Origin: Paraphysomonas bandaiensis
Taxonomy: Eukaryota; Chrysophyceae
Reading direction: 5' to 3'
NCBI GenBank assembly: GCA_965644295.1
Contig: CBFFRP010000254.1
Location: forward strand, 1-64,000
DNA: 64,000 nucleotides
Position numbers and translations under genes: made by a program
Notes under the pieces: model-generated
The model's database searches: none
What the model saw: only the letters and a program-made list of their open reading frames with translations
Told to the model about the DNA's origin: nothing
Shown here: one piece after another, positions 31,867 through 43,523 of the stretch
How the letters are laid out: each line of letters starts with the position of its first letter
Position numbering within the stretch: the first letter of the stretch is position 1

Positions 31867-33189
31867 ATGATGAGTTTGAATGAATCCACTAAATCCAATC
31901 CTGATACACAAGAAGTGAGATTATTGGATGCATCTCATTTAGATGAGAAGACATCCTCTACATCATCTACAGCCCCTATACACTCCACAGACAACCCTCC
32001 TGTCCCTCCCTATGCATCATCATCTACATCCACTACAGGGGCACCCATTACACCTCCTCATACACCCACATGGCCCACACTGAAGTCCACACATCTCGTA
32101 TTCTTCAAGATAGCGGACTATATCGACCTCACGTTAGATAATGGGGTGAAACGGAATGTGTTTTTTATATTCAGAAGTTTTGAAGCCTTTTCGGACTTCA
32201 TACTTGCGTGTGTTATATTAGTCGCTCAAGTTATGGTATTATCTGCATTAGTCAGTGAGGCTACTCGCGCTTGTGTGGATGATAACCAGCCGAGGTATAT
32301 ATGGATGGGTGTTATTCTGTGTGCGCTTCATACTGCGAACTCGCTTACATCATCATTTCTGAAGGCACTTCCCTACGAAGTGTTTGGTACAACACCAGGC
32401 GGAGCCGAACGACTTATTCGTCAAGTTAATGAGAGCAAGATCGAGAAGAAAGATCTGTTCAGTGGAGAACTCTATAGCGATGCTCCAGAGGAAAATTCAG
32501 CAGATTCGTCTGCATCTGCTGATAAAGCCCATACGCAGCCTTCTTCTGCCGATTTAGAGGCTGCATTTCAGTCGTCAAGTACAGAAGAGAGGAAAAGTAA
32601 TGCTGCTTGGCTGATGACCCAAGCTAAAGTCTACTCAACTGCTGCTGTTTCGACTGTGTATCTCTACGGGGTAGCTGCGGTGCTCCAACTGAATAATTTT
32701 CTACTTCTATTAGCATTTGGAGCCATATTAGGAACATCAACGAATTTCACTGATCTTGTCACACACTTTATATCAATTGAAACCATTACACATGTACATG
32801 AGCTAGTACCCAGAGCTCTAAATCTAAAGGATCGAAGTCCACACTCTTACAACAAGTCTGGCGTGGAGCTGGAGGCGGAGCTGGAAGCTTCTGGCCGATT
32901 ACCGTATGGCCAAATAGTCCCCCCCGGACCTAACGGTAAGGGCGGTGTTTATCGACGGTCTGCCAGAATGCTCAAAAACACGATATTTTGGTCTTTTTTT
33001 CTTATAGTATTTGTTCTATTTGCAAGTGTTTCCGAGTCTTGTCGAGCTCACAGAGAGGTATACGGATAGGGGTGTTTCAACTTTGTTGAGTTTTGCTTGT
33101 CTGCAAGCTATTAAAAGTTGTGTTTTAAGGTAATTGAATTAAAACCATTACTTCCAGATGTAGCAGTTCTTGTGAGCAGTATCACGTGA
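31867..33189 (+). CDS. multi-pass membrane protein, unknown family
   Basis: Not recognised. The N-terminus (about residues 1-75) is Ser/Thr/Pro-rich, without a signal peptide. Hydrophobic segments, probably transmembrane, lie at about 100-125 (FSDFILACVILVAQVMVLSA), 140-160, 250-290 (VYLYGVAAVLQLNNFLLLLA) and 376-393 (IFWSFFLIVFVLFASVSE). A charged, Ser-rich loop separates the second and third (about 195-245). The first exon runs to 33057; a 72-nt intron (33058-33129, GTATACGG to TTTTAAG) joins a last exon of 19 codons with stop at 33189. Without splicing the frame stops a few codons later, so two C-termini are possible. No catalytic motif was seen. Confidence 0.72.
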
Positions 33190-34164
33190 ATTCGTGATAT
33201 GATATGAACTGTGCTAATGAAATTGAACTATATATTGACTGTATAAAATTCTAACTATATCAGTTTTGACTGCTAGCAGCGACGATGTTGATCACAATCT
33301 TAGAAATGGTGTGTACGTTCTGTTCAATTGATATTAAACCATTCTACGAATTGTCAATTTCGGATAAGGTTAGTGTTTTAAAAATTAATTAAAAGAGCAA
33401 CGTAGCAAAGCAAGTATTAGGCAATTTCGATAGGTATACTGAACAAAGTATAGATGTTACCGTGGCTAAACGTTTCTGTAACACTGTATTGACCATGTAT
33501 AATATACATCTACTTATGAAAAAGCAGAAATTTCTCCCTTACTACTACGTATCTAATCAATCTGCTACCAGAAATAAAAGTCAGACGATGGTCCTCTCTA
33601 TATTAGAGGTGCTGCTCAAGTGACTGCGTTTAAAAGATCCTGAATCAATAGAGGACTTGGTAACCATAAACATATGGGATGATATTCGACAATAATTTTG
33701 CAGTATATTGTTCCTTTGCCTTGATATATATATTAGATTGTAGTACTTACATAGCTATGATTGTAGTCACAAGTACATAAGTACTATTATACTGCAAAAT
33801 TGATACTCATTTCATTTTTCTACTCGTAATATAGCATCTCCTATCATTTTCTCTTTTAGATATTGATTGAATATCTTTATGAATGTATAAACAAACCATG
33901 ATCGAAAACACACACATTATTTGCAAAAGGAAGTAATCTATACTGTAATACTTTCTCGTTATATACATGCACCGATGACCTGTGAAGTTTATATGCTAGC
34001 TAATATTTCATTGTACTGGGCAAGGATCTTTTACTGCTGTACAAATGCGATGCAATATTCGCTGCTGGGACAAGTACAAAAATTTGATATAGATATTAAT
34101 GGAAGCAATGTTGAATCGAATAATCTAGAACTGAAAACAATTAATTATTACAACTCTATCGATA
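33190..34164. other. 975-bp gene-free stretch
   Basis: AT-rich DNA between two convergent genes, the membrane protein (plus) and the PPR-like gene (minus). A 90-codon open frame at 33921 has no recognisable features. No other element was seen. Confidence 0.4.
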
Positions 34165-37100
34165 TTAATTCCACCCAACGTTGGAAGTTTTAAACTTTTG
34201 CTTCAATTCGTTGAGATAAGATTTATTATCGCCTGAGATTTGCAGTAAGATAGAGGCAATGTCGTTGGACTTCTTTTCATCGCCGTTGACTAAACAAAAC
34301 TCAAGCATTCTATCAAGGGCTTCCGATGACGGATATACACCACCGTACTCTTCTATTAATTGAGACATGCTCCGCCTATCAGAGGTATCGTCAAACTGTG
34401 CCCATAATTCTAATAAATCGTCCATCATAGTTTGTCCGATAGCCACGCCTTTACGATTCATACTTTTGAACAAACGCTCTACAGAATTTATGCATTTCAG
34501 CTCATGGCAGTAGTGATTATGAAGAGGAACAAAAAGTGAACAAGAAGGTGCTAAGTTGTACTCATCAATAAGGCTATGTAACTGTGACTCCGCAAGCTGA
34601 TGTAGATTTCCAATGTAGAGAATACTGACCAACTGTTCCACCATATTAACAGATACAGCTAAATTCTCATTTTCACAACAAAATTGCATGAATGCTTTTG
34701 CATTGAAATATTCCTGTCTTGTAGATTCAGAGTCCACTTTACCATATCTATTTGCTCGTTTCGTGTTTATTTTAGCAGGATAAGAAAACAAGGTCAATAG
34801 TTTACATATCATCGCTTCATCGACCTTTACACCGTCACGCCTCATTGTTGGATATAATAGTCTCGCGATTAGTTCAGCTTGCATAGATATATATGACTGT
34901 AATGGGTCGCGATGTTCAACACAACGTGATATCGCGTCAATAATTCCACGGTATGCTTTCGACGGTAATGTGGTACCACATAAATGTAGAAATTTCATGG
35001 TACGTAAACACTCAGAACCATTCCGCAGTTGTATATTGGCATTCAAAACAGCCATAGCAAGATCAGTGTTTGCAGTCTGGTTACTTCTTTCGTCAACGGA
35101 CTCGCCATGTGTAATGCCTTTGGATAAAATGATCTTATCGAGTAAAGAATCGTCAACAACTTCACCACGGCGAAGAACATCGCGGTAATGAAGTTCTTCT
35201 CGTGAATAGGGCATACTCACTTCAGAACGACATTCAGACATTACCTGCTCGAGAATAATTCTCTTGTTGTCCCTTGATGGTAATAACAAGGCACACGTCA
35301 AGAGCATATTCCATGTCCTAGGCAGAATAACGCCATCTTTTGACACATCCAATAGCCAATGCGTTGCAAAATGGAACGAAGATAAGCTCCTATAACTCAA
35401 TAAGTGACACATCACAGCATGATTCAAAATTCCGTCGGAGGCATGGCACCCATATGAAAGTGCATAATCTCTGATACGCATGACTTGTGGAAGTGATTTA
35501 CACCATCCCATTCTTTCATCGGTTTCATCATCGATTAAAGGAAGTGCAAGTATCCAATTACTAAAAAACTGCGAATTCAGTTCAATACCACATTTCTCAC
35601 TCAGCGCTATCGTTTCCTTCAAGTGCAACCCAATATCAGAGTACAGTTTCAATGCATTCTCTTCAGGCAGATGAGTTTTATATACCGGATTATCTTCTCC
35701 ATTCTCTCGCCGAATTATGTCGCTGACATACTTTGGCGAGCTACTAAGCAACATACCATTAAAGTGGGCACGTGATGCTCTGTAAAATGGATGGTGGCGT
35801 TTTATTTTGGAGTTCTCATTAGGACAAAATTCTGCAGATGCCCTTGTGAGTAGAGACGACGTAATAGTACTCGAATTCGGACTAACACTGTCGTCAAAAC
35901 TAGATTCCGGAATGATACTTTCTTTACTGCGTCCACCTTTGCTACATTTCTTGTGAGAGTGGGACTGCAAAAAGAGAGAGAGATAACTCATCAATGTACC
36001 AACCCCGTCTCTTTTAGTGATTTCCCTAAGCAACATCATCAATGTTACTCGAGTGCTCTCCATTCTAACATTCATTCCGTAATTGGCACCAATATCTGCT
36101 CCGCCGTGTGGAGGGCTGTGAAGTAGCATCCCTCGGTGTATTTCAGAGAGCAACTTAATGTATCCACGATTCATACCCATCTTGGAGGCAGTATCAAACA
36201 ACTTCGAAGAGCAGTTTAATTCTCTATCAATAATTCTGTTGATACCGCTTTCAAATGAGGACATTGCCGAATTAGGGTCTCGTAAATAGCTGACCACATC
36301 ACCAGAATCACACGCACCACTCTCAGAGTCTTCTCTACCAGTAGTCTTTTTCATAGATAAACGACGCATAGATAGCTCAGTAAAAGTCTCTTTGGCTTTG
36401 CTATATGTGTCCTCTTGATTGTGATGTCCTTTTCGATCCATTGACTGGTACTCGGACTTTAACAACATGTATTGAACATTCATAAGCTGTAGAACATCAC
36501 TGCCACAACGAGGAACATTCTGAAGTGATTCGTCATAGAGTGACGTAAGACTAGACAGTGTAGGGGAAATTTTTGAGTGCATTTCCGCGGTGATTGAATC
36601 TATATCACATGTACCAAGTGTCTTCATATAACAATTACGCATGCTTACTAAAAAATGATTGTAGTAGTTGAAGTTTTGATTCCAAACATTTAACTTCATC
36701 ACTTCATGCATTTCATTTAATACAGCAAAATCGGAAGCACGATCCCCAGAAAAGGATTTTCTGATAATGTTTTCTGTGTACTTTCTCTGCAATCCAGACT
36801 TCTTACCAAATGCTGCCCATAATTCTAGCGCCTTATCAGAATGTCCATGTCTGGTAAATTTTGCAAGGGCAAAAGATAGCAACTCCTCTTGTGGTGATAT
36901 TTCCATATGAAGATATTTTTTTTCATGAACCCCTTTTGATACAGTACCATCTGATATGTTATGTAAGGACATCTGAAGTAGTGATTGAACTGTGATGATA
37001 TCCCCTCTAACAGCACTAACATCAATTGAACATCTGTAGTATTCCATCGGTATTCTTACACCTAAATTATGAAAACTTGTTAATAATGATAATATTTCAG

Positions 37101-37254
37101 TTCCACTAGTAGCTAAACGATTCGAGATAACCATATCTAACTCATCGATTATCTTTTCAGTTCTATGCAGTGGATTAAAAGACATACTGAATGAATGTCT
37201 TATTTTATGCAACTGTTGTGCAGTACGTATGCGATGGATCGATGTACGTATCAT
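34165..37254 (-). CDS. PPR-like helical-repeat protein, probably mitochondrial
   Basis: An intronless open frame of 1,029 aa. The N-terminus MIRTSIHRIRTAQQLHKIRH is basic and lacks acidic residues, like a mitochondrial presequence. The body consists of helix pairs resembling pentatricopeptide repeats: LAKFTRHGHSDKALELWAAF, then LVSILYIGNLHQLAESQLHS and a later unit with VERLFKSMNRKGVAIG. Repeats are irregular, so tandem PPR motifs are inferred, not counted. PPR proteins bind organellar RNA and act in its processing or translation. There is no extra catalytic domain. Intron-free structure contrasts with its intron-rich neighbours. Confidence 0.65.
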   Translation of the reverse strand: MIRTSIHRIRTAQQLHKIRHSFSMSFNPLHRTEKIIDELDMVISNRLATSGTEILSLLTSFHNLGVRIPMEYYRCSIDVSAVRGDIITVQSLLQMSLHNISDGTVSKGVHEKKYLHMEISPQEELLSFALAKFTRHGHSDKALELWAAFGKKSGLQRKYTENIIRKSFSGDRASDFAVLNEMHEVMKLNVWNQNFNYYNHFLVSMRNCYMKTLGTCDIDSITAEMHSKISPTLSSLTSLYDESLQNVPRCGSDVLQLMNVQYMLLKSEYQSMDRKGHHNQEDTYSKAKETFTELSMRRLSMKKTTGREDSESGACDSGDVVSYLRDPNSAMSSFESGINRIIDRELNCSSKLFDTASKMGMNRGYIKLLSEIHRGMLLHSPPHGGADIGANYGMNVRMESTRVTLMMLLREITKRDGVGTLMSYLSLFLQSHSHKKCSKGGRSKESIIPESSFDDSVSPNSSTITSSLLTRASAEFCPNENSKIKRHHPFYRASRAHFNGMLLSSSPKYVSDIIRRENGEDNPVYKTHLPEENALKLYSDIGLHLKETIALSEKCGIELNSQFFSNWILALPLIDDETDERMGWCKSLPQVMRIRDYALSYGCHASDGILNHAVMCHLLSYRSLSSFHFATHWLLDVSKDGVILPRTWNMLLTCALLLPSRDNKRIILEQVMSECRSEVSMPYSREELHYRDVLRRGEVVDDSLLDKIILSKGITHGESVDERSNQTANTDLAMAVLNANIQLRNGSECLRTMKFLHLCGTTLPSKAYRGIIDAISRCVEHRDPLQSYISMQAELIARLLYPTMRRDGVKVDEAMICKLLTLFSYPAKINTKRANRYGKVDSESTRQEYFNAKAFMQFCCENENLAVSVNMVEQLVSILYIGNLHQLAESQLHSLIDEYNLAPSCSLFVPLHNHYCHELKCINSVERLFKSMNRKGVAIGQTMMDDLLELWAQFDDTSDRRSMSQLIEEYGGVYPSSEALDRMLEFCLVNGDEKKSNDIASILLQISGDNKSYLNELKQKFKTSNVGWN

Positions 37255-37794
37255 CTTTGATCCTATTAAACACGGTGTTTAATTGCCTTTAATGTCAGGC
37301 TATTATATTATGGTATGTATATGTGTGGTATGTATGTACGACTCGCTGTATGCATATGTAACCATACACCACACCTGTATGTATATGTACAGCAGTATAT
37401 AGATGGTGGGGTGTTGCATTCATGTTTTACGCATTTTGTGTGTATATACTCTGGCTGTATACGGCATAGTCAAAAACCATATCCTGCTGCTGTATACACA
37501 AGCAATAAATGCAAGTAAAAAAACCCTTTTTCCAGGTAAAGTCGTCTAAAAATATGTGGAATTTATATGTGTGTGACAATATACAGTATATAGGCACGAA
37601 AAAGTGGGTTATTATCAGTCAATGTATGATAAAAGTCCTCCTATTGCCATGCATGTACTGCAGTGTAGTGTATAGCTATCTCATACACTCCATGCATGCA
37701 TATATATGTCACAATACTCTGCTTAGACTATACATAAAGTAATCATTCACTTTATATCCCCACAAACCCTTTCTTCTGTATATTTCACGATATC
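37255..37794. promoter_or_regulatory. divergent promoter of the PPR-like and proteasome genes
   Basis: A 540-bp region dense in GTATGTATATG, CTGTATAC and TATATAG words, notably 37,310-37,400 and 37,440-37,500. Short open frames there are chance products of the repeat-like composition. Confidence 0.4.
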
Positions 37795-38700
37795 ATGGCA
37801 GCAAGAGAAGGAAATTTCGACCGTCAAATCACAATATTCAGTCCTCAAGGGCACTTGTATCAAATGGGTATGTATATATATATGTATCTATATGTAGAGG
37901 TCTGATATATATTACTACCTATACAACAGAATATTGCATTAAGGCTGCTACTAGTGGTGGAAACACAGCAGTTGCAGTAAGAGGGGAAGATTCTGCTGTT
38001 TTTATTACACAAAAGAAAGTTCCTGTGAGTGTCCGCATTATTCATATATACGACTGAGACTGATTATATTTGCATAGGACCGTCTCATCGACCCGTCTTG
38101 TGTAACAAGTATTTATCGCGTCACAGATACAATTGGATGTTTGATGTTAGGCCTTTTGCGTAAGTCATCCCCCCCCCTTTTATCTATTAATATCACATGT
38201 TGATGACAGCTGATATTCGTTCTCAAATTGAGCGTCTGCGTTACGAGGCGAATGAATTCAGATTTGCTAATGGTTATGCAATGCCTGTACATGCACTAGC
38301 TCAGCGAATCGCGGATATATGTCAAGTGTATACTCAAGAGGCATCCAACCGTGCTTTGGCGTGCGTGATATTGCTAATCGGTGTTGATGACGAGAAAGGC
38401 GCGCAAGTCTACAAAGTTGATCCAGCAGGCCACTTTTTACCTTATAAAGCAGCTGCGACTGGAAAGTCTGAACAAGAAGCTATTAACTTCCTTGAAAAGC
38501 GAGCTGATGACTTGTCCAATTTAAATGAAGATGCCACCATTGAACTTGCGATTTCAGCGATGCAGTATGTGCTATCTACTGATTTCAAGAGCTCTGAAAT
38601 TGAGCTTGCAGTTGTTTCTAGAGGAAAGAAATTGCGGAAACTAACAGAAGACGAGATTGAAGAGAGACTCAATGCGATATCTGAACGGAGCGACATTTAG
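37795..38700 (+). CDS. PSMA6: 20S proteasome alpha-1 subunit (PSMA6 type)
   Basis: Structural alpha-ring subunit of the proteasome; it is not catalytic. Four exons start [20 protein letters not shown], and the spliced N-terminus continues [15 protein letters not shown], matching the alpha signature FDR.ITIFSP.GRLYQVEYA with some drift. Further landmarks are [63 protein letters not shown] and [15 protein letters not shown]. Length is 246 aa, like the animal alpha-1 (PSMA6). Introns of about 50-62 nt lie at 37868-37929, 38025-38077 and 38160-38209. The last contains a run of nine C (about 38169). Best match among the seven alpha types is alpha-1. Confidence 0.94.
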
Positions 38701-39881
38701 TGTGTATTCCTGATTGTGTCAAGGAAACACTTGTAAGTCTTAGGTTTTGCTTATCCTAGCACAAGAATGTTAAATTAAGTGTGATAATGACCTCTTCTTT
38801 ACTACATACGTTTTTGGCATACACACGTTACGAGATTAGTATTGATGAAATTGGAAGAGGGTATGGAATAATAGAAATGCTGTATAGAGTGCCATATTTC
38901 AAGTGTAGACAAAATGGAGCAGCATAGTTGTGCCACTACATTATGTGGGTGCAAAATATAAACGCTTTTTTTGTAAGACTTTTGGATACATTATTATAAT
39001 CTCTAAATAATCCACTCATTTCGTAAGTGTTGTACCGTTGTAATCACAACACTTACCTAGGTATACAGAGTGTGAGAGCTAATGGCCCCCACCTGTAATA
39101 ATGGATGGATTAATTTGAATTTTAGTAATATACAATATACAGTTCTTGATGAATTAATATTTGGAAAACGTTGAGGTTGTGATGCTGTAGTAAAATGATT
39201 GTAGCAACACATATAAGTTAACTCACCAATACCAGCATATTTGATACTACTCATCTAACTTTATCATACTCCTGGCGTACGAGTTGATTGTTGTTAAATG
39301 TTATACTCAGGATGGGTAATATCACAGATTACCTCTTGTGTCAAATGTTAAAACTACATAGAATCTGTTATTTCAATGTACCACACGGGTATACAGTTAG
39401 AAGTGACGTGATAAGTTTTGGCGCGTGCGAGATGTATGATACTATCGTTCACAATCAAAGATCTATTATTTTAAATAAGATTTCATTTTATATTGTGATT
39501 AAACAAATATCACCAATACATCCAGAATTACATTCCAGTATTTATTGCAAATTATATGTATTCCATTCAATTATTTCTTTATTGAAAAAGGTCAGTTCGA
39601 TGACCTGTTCAACACCAGGAATTATTTCTAACAGTAACTTAGTGTCAACTGAACTATCTCATTGAGACTGTGATCATTAAGCTGATTAAAGTAAAGGGGT
39701 GAATAATACAAACTATAAGTATATGACTAAAACAATTATACAGCAATAAGTATGAATACTTCAATGACAACACAGGGTGCCACATTAAGAGAATGCTTGT
39801 AACAATACTGTATACCAGGCCACAGAATTTCAAATTATTCATCATGTCCGAATGGTATTGTTTAAAAAGGTAAATAAAAAA
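38701..39881. other. 1.2-kb stretch without a supported gene
   Basis: Between the convergent proteasome gene and a minus-strand membrane protein gene. A plus-strand open frame of 125 codons (39288-39665) begins MLLNVILRMGN but has no recognisable domain and weak codon bias. No repeats or RNA genes were seen. Confidence 0.35.
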
Positions 39882-40895
39882 TTACATCGCACGTTTGGTT
39901 TTGCATAACAATAACCCTCTCTGAACAATATCAATAGCCTCTTGTTCTGATATCCCCATTAAATCATCAGGCATGGAGGTGTTCCCCTTGGTATCAATGG
40001 AAGACTGGAGAGACTTATGAGAGTGAGAACTAATCGGGGCCTTAGTATTGATATGTTGCTCAATAAAACAGTCTCCGTCAGTCGTTTGGAATTGCAGGTA
40101 TGTAGGCGATGGTGCCCCACCGCCCCATCCACCCTCCAGAGAAAAGATATTTCGCTGGGAATATTTGGAAGATGGTGATGAAGATGAAATACATTCCTTA
40201 GGAGCAATAAACTCCATTAGTTGGCCGAATATAAAGTGTAGCACTATAATCGACATCATCCCAAACAATCTGTAATAGCCATTCATAGTGCTTACATTGA
40301 CGGGCGGAGGGGGAGATGTCATATGTTCGCACGATACCCCACTAATTGATGCTCCACTATCCATATAACACATTGGCATCTGTATACCCCAGTAGTATAA
40401 TAAAGCAAGTGGCATTCCAATCGATGCAAAGGAAGCGTCGCTATACTGCCAGTTATTTCCCAAGTGAGCACGTAAAACAATAGAAGTTGTTATATACACA
40501 GCTATCAGCCACCTCCAATGAAGGAAATGATGTAACTGATTATCGAATGAACTCCAAAAATAAAGATCAAAGCACCCCAGCCAACTACATGTAGAAGATA
40601 TATGATATATGATTTGAGCAATGCGGTGTTGTATGAGGTGTCCTGATATGACGATACATACCACCAACACTGATAAAATAGGAGCAATTTTCTCACTAGA
40701 AATAAGCGACAATAGCAGTAAAATCAATAGAATCGCACTCCATATCCGTGTTATCGACATCATGTCAGGATAAATGTGATTAACAGCTTTGTCTCTGTTG
40801 TTTATAAGAGGGATGTGATATATAATCCACACTACAGACACTGACACTATAACAACACACTCAATAAAAAAGGAATACATATTAAGATCAATCAT
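39882..40895 (-). CDS. multi-pass membrane protein, unknown family
   Basis: An intronless open frame of 337 aa; the family is not recognised. Likely transmembrane segments lie at about 8-26 (FFIECVVIVSVSVVWIIYHI), 50-65, 70-88, 130-145, 160-172 and 210-228 (LFGMMSIIVLHFIFGQLMEF). A hydrophilic tail follows, rich in Ser and Gly. It ends with an acidic-hydrophobic stretch (DDLMGISEQEAIDIVQRGLL) that might be a short helical interaction motif. No catalytic signature was seen. The start is MIDLNMYSF at 40895. Confidence 0.65.
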   Translation of the reverse strand: MIDLNMYSFFIECVVIVSVSVVWIIYHIPLINNRDKAVNHIYPDMMSITRIWSAILLILLLLSLISSEKIAPILSVLVVCIVISGHLIQHRIAQIIYHISSTCSWLGCFDLYFWSSFDNQLHHFLHWRWLIAVYITTSIVLRAHLGNNWQYSDASFASIGMPLALLYYWGIQMPMCYMDSGASISGVSCEHMTSPPPPVNVSTMNGYYRLFGMMSIIVLHFIFGQLMEFIAPKECISSSSPSSKYSQRNIFSLEGGWGGGAPSPTYLQFQTTDGDCFIEQHINTKAPISSHSHKSLQSSIDTKGNTSMPDDLMGISEQEAIDIVQRGLLLCKTKRAM

Positions 40896-41514
40896 TTATG
40901 TTCTTTGATAGATATGAAGATGATAAGTGTTCATTATCAATCTATTAATACATAGTGATCTCATAGTGTTCTAGTTGGAAGCTTATATCTATATATATGC
41001 ATGTATACACAGTGCTGGGCATATACATATATATGTATTTGAACAACACATACAACTTCAAGTAAACGTTCCATATAAAGAACGAAGTCCTTACAACGTT
41101 TGTATTCTTTAGGCCCGCGGTCTTTTCTCAGAGGCGTCCGGACCCTCTCACTTTTTCTACAGTTTTTTTCAGAGGCGTTCGGACCGCTAAAAAAAGTTAG
41201 GAAAAACTTATATCGGGTCCGGACTTTCACATGCAAATCCACAAGTTTTTTCACAAACCACGAACGCCCCTATTCAGACTGAAAACCACAAAAAAATGAC
41301 AACACAGTAACATATAGAAACACACGTTCCAATAACTACGACATCATATACAAGTCGTTTTTTTATATATATTTTTTACATATATGAATGTGCGTAGATT
41401 TTATATGTATACTGGCTGTATACTCCTCCTCAGATATACAGATATCTGAGCTGAAATCTTAAACACATTTATTGATGACTGGGTGATGATGAGTCAAGTC
41501 AATGTACTTTAGAC
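40896..41514. promoter_or_regulatory. intergenic region with TCCGGA-containing repeats
   Basis: Near the membrane protein gene it holds TATAC words (40,985-41,035). Around 41,118-41,225 there is a GC-richer island with two copies of CAGAGGCGTYCGGACC (about 41,129 and 41,170) and a third related GGGTCCGGAC (about 41,215). A minus-strand open frame over it (40961-41254) is poorly supported. Confidence 0.4.
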
Positions 41515-41859
41515 TTGTTGCCTGATGTGGATGTATCTTCCACGCAATCCATAGAGGATAATAAGAATCAGCACCCAGTACTTGACAGAGCAATCAACGG
41601 ACGAAAAGATCTCGGTCTTCGGATACTCTCAGTAACAGTACCTGCTGATGAGGTGATGATGGTGTCGATTCTTGTGGAAATCGGGGCCTCCCTTAAAGAA
41701 GATATTAAACTTGCTCAAGAAGTAGGTACTAGTGAGGAGTCTATTACGGAACTGAAGGTAAAGCTGAGTGAGACGATGAAGGTATCGAGAGAGCTCATGG
41801 AAGAATATCTTCGGAGAGTGTATGGTACTGTTGTACTACTCTACCATGGCAGATCTTGA
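41515..41859 (+). CDS. small hypothetical protein with a helical C-terminal half
   Basis: Low-confidence open stretch of 114 codons that starts without an ATG; the bases TACTTTAG just before it (41505-41512) could be a splice acceptor, so a 5' exon may be missing. The C-terminal part (LKEDIKLAQEVGTSEESI and LKVKLSETMKVSRELMEEY) looks alpha-helical and charged. I do not recognise a family. Composition resembles coding DNA more than the neighbours do. Confidence 0.35.
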   Translation: MLPDVDVSSTQSIEDNKNQHPVLDRAINGRKDLGLRILSVTVPADEVMMVSILVEIGASLKEDIKLAQEVGTSEESITELKVKLSETMKVSRELMEEYLRRVYGTVVLLYHGRS

Positions 41860-42434
41860 TACCATGTTTGCTTGCATTAAAGTTGTGACATCAATACCAT
41901 ATTTAGTGATATGCTCTTTTATTTTGTGTTATTTAGATTAGTGCTTAAAAATAACATATAAAAGGCAAAAATACAAGCAATACCAAAGGAGGCCAGTCCA
42001 CAATACTAGTATGACAAATGAAGTTGGTAATTACTAAAGAGTTAACTACACCAACAAACTCAAGTGCACATTAAATACATAGCATGAGTATAGACATTAT
42101 CCATTTACTTTTCCTCAAGAATGGTGCAACTCCTTTACGTTTTGTGCTTCTCTTTCTCTTGTGACTGATGGATACAATGAATATGGAAGACTTTCTCTCA
42201 TGATATATATACAATATAAAATACACACCTAAATAAATATTGAAACAAATTATTATAAATATTTAGTACTTAATTCTTGGCGTGCTGATGCTAATATCAC
42301 GCGTTTCGTTCGACACACTCATACTGAGTTGCATAATAGCAGAGATAAATGTAACATTGTAGGTAATAAATAACTTCATCTCATTTAAATACAGCAAAAT
42401 ATTGAGAACAGCACGAATCAATGTGTAGCACATT
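41860..42434. other. 575-bp gene-free stretch
   Basis: AT-rich DNA between a weak small gene and the SPFH gene. A minus-strand open frame (42263-42511) only runs on the complement of the SPFH 3' region and is rejected. Nothing else was seen. Confidence 0.4.
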
Positions 42435-43523
42435 TTATTGTGCGTCAATTTCGATAGATGAAATAGCGGCATCCACAATCGTTGCGTTTCCTGCATTGTC
42501 AAGTAGTGCAAGTTTCTTTATGATATCAGATGTGCGATTAGATGTCGGTAAGGCAAGTGAGTCAATCAGTGTCTGAATACCAGTACCACGGGCGCGGATG
42601 GTCACCTGATTCGCAAAAGAGTTACTTTCCTCTATTAAGCGAGTCGCCTCGTTTGCTGCAAATTCCAGTGTTGTAGTGGTTTCTGCGTCAATTTCCGCAA
42701 CTAATCTAGCTGTTTCCGCTCGAATAAGCACCACTTCTTGGGTGTTTTGCAGAATCTCATTGTTCTGAATCGCTATAGCGGACTCAAGGCTAGTTTCCAC
42801 GATAGAATCAGGCAGTTTAATTTCGCCCATTTTAAACAAATGTACTGGTGCATCTACTAGTACAGCTTTTTCAAGGACGTCATGCACAGCTTCAGCGAAC
42901 ACTCTTTCCACTCCAGCACGATCATTTAAATAGCTGTTAATAGTCAAATCCGCGGCAACATTTTTTATTGTGGTCTTCGCATTCGTTTTAACTAAATCGT
43001 GGTAATTTTTTGAAAAAGAGTCATATATGCGACCGACATTTTCTCTTGGTAAGCGATAGTAAAAGCCAAATTCAACAGAAAACTCCAGACCAGTGTCGGT
43101 AAACACAACCTATTATCAAGCACGGTGAAACCATAGTACATCGAAATTTATTCTACTTACCACATCAAAATCAAGGCCGATGTAATTGGCGGGAAAATAG
43201 ATGGTATCATAATTGAGAGGATAAAAGTATCGCCCTTGTTCATATACTTTACTCAACCGGACTGTGCCGTACACATCACGCAGTAGAGCATATTGGTCAT
43301 AATATACATAATGAAATGATGTTGGAAGAGTAGCACAAAGAACTATGAGACCAAGGAATACAGTAGTCCATTTGCATATATCACTGTCTGAACAGTAGTA
43401 CTCTGTTTCAGATTTCACAGGCTCTGAACGGACCACATCGATCCCTTCTGCTTGTCCAAGTGTGGTGGGGACTCCACCATAAGATGTAGGAACAGCAATA
43501 GCTGATGGGGTTTGAGATGCCAT
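42435..43523 (-). CDS. SPFH/band-7 domain membrane protein
   Basis: Membrane-associated scaffold family (stomatin/prohibitin/flotillin). It starts MASQTPSAIAVPTSYGG at 43523. A single membrane segment, WTTVFLGLIVLCATLPTSF (about residues 52-70), is followed by a band-7 beta-rich part: VFTDTGLEFSVEFGFYYRLP and TIKNVAADLTINSYLNDRAG. The C-terminal half is a helical coil region, including TSLESAIAIQNNEILQNTQE and IRAETARLVAEIDAETTTTL, as in prohibitin-like proteins. A 52-nt intron (about 43150-43100) lies after LDFDV. The stop is at 42435. Length is about 345 aa. The SPFH call is by eye; no specific subfamily is assigned. Confidence 0.65.

Noticed and set aside
34970-35674. Plus-strand open frames inside the PPR-like gene
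   Set aside because: They lie on the complement of an unbroken 1,029-codon frame.
42263-42511. Minus-strand 82-codon open frame at the end of the SPFH gene
   Set aside because: It overlaps the real C-terminal exon in another frame and has no features.
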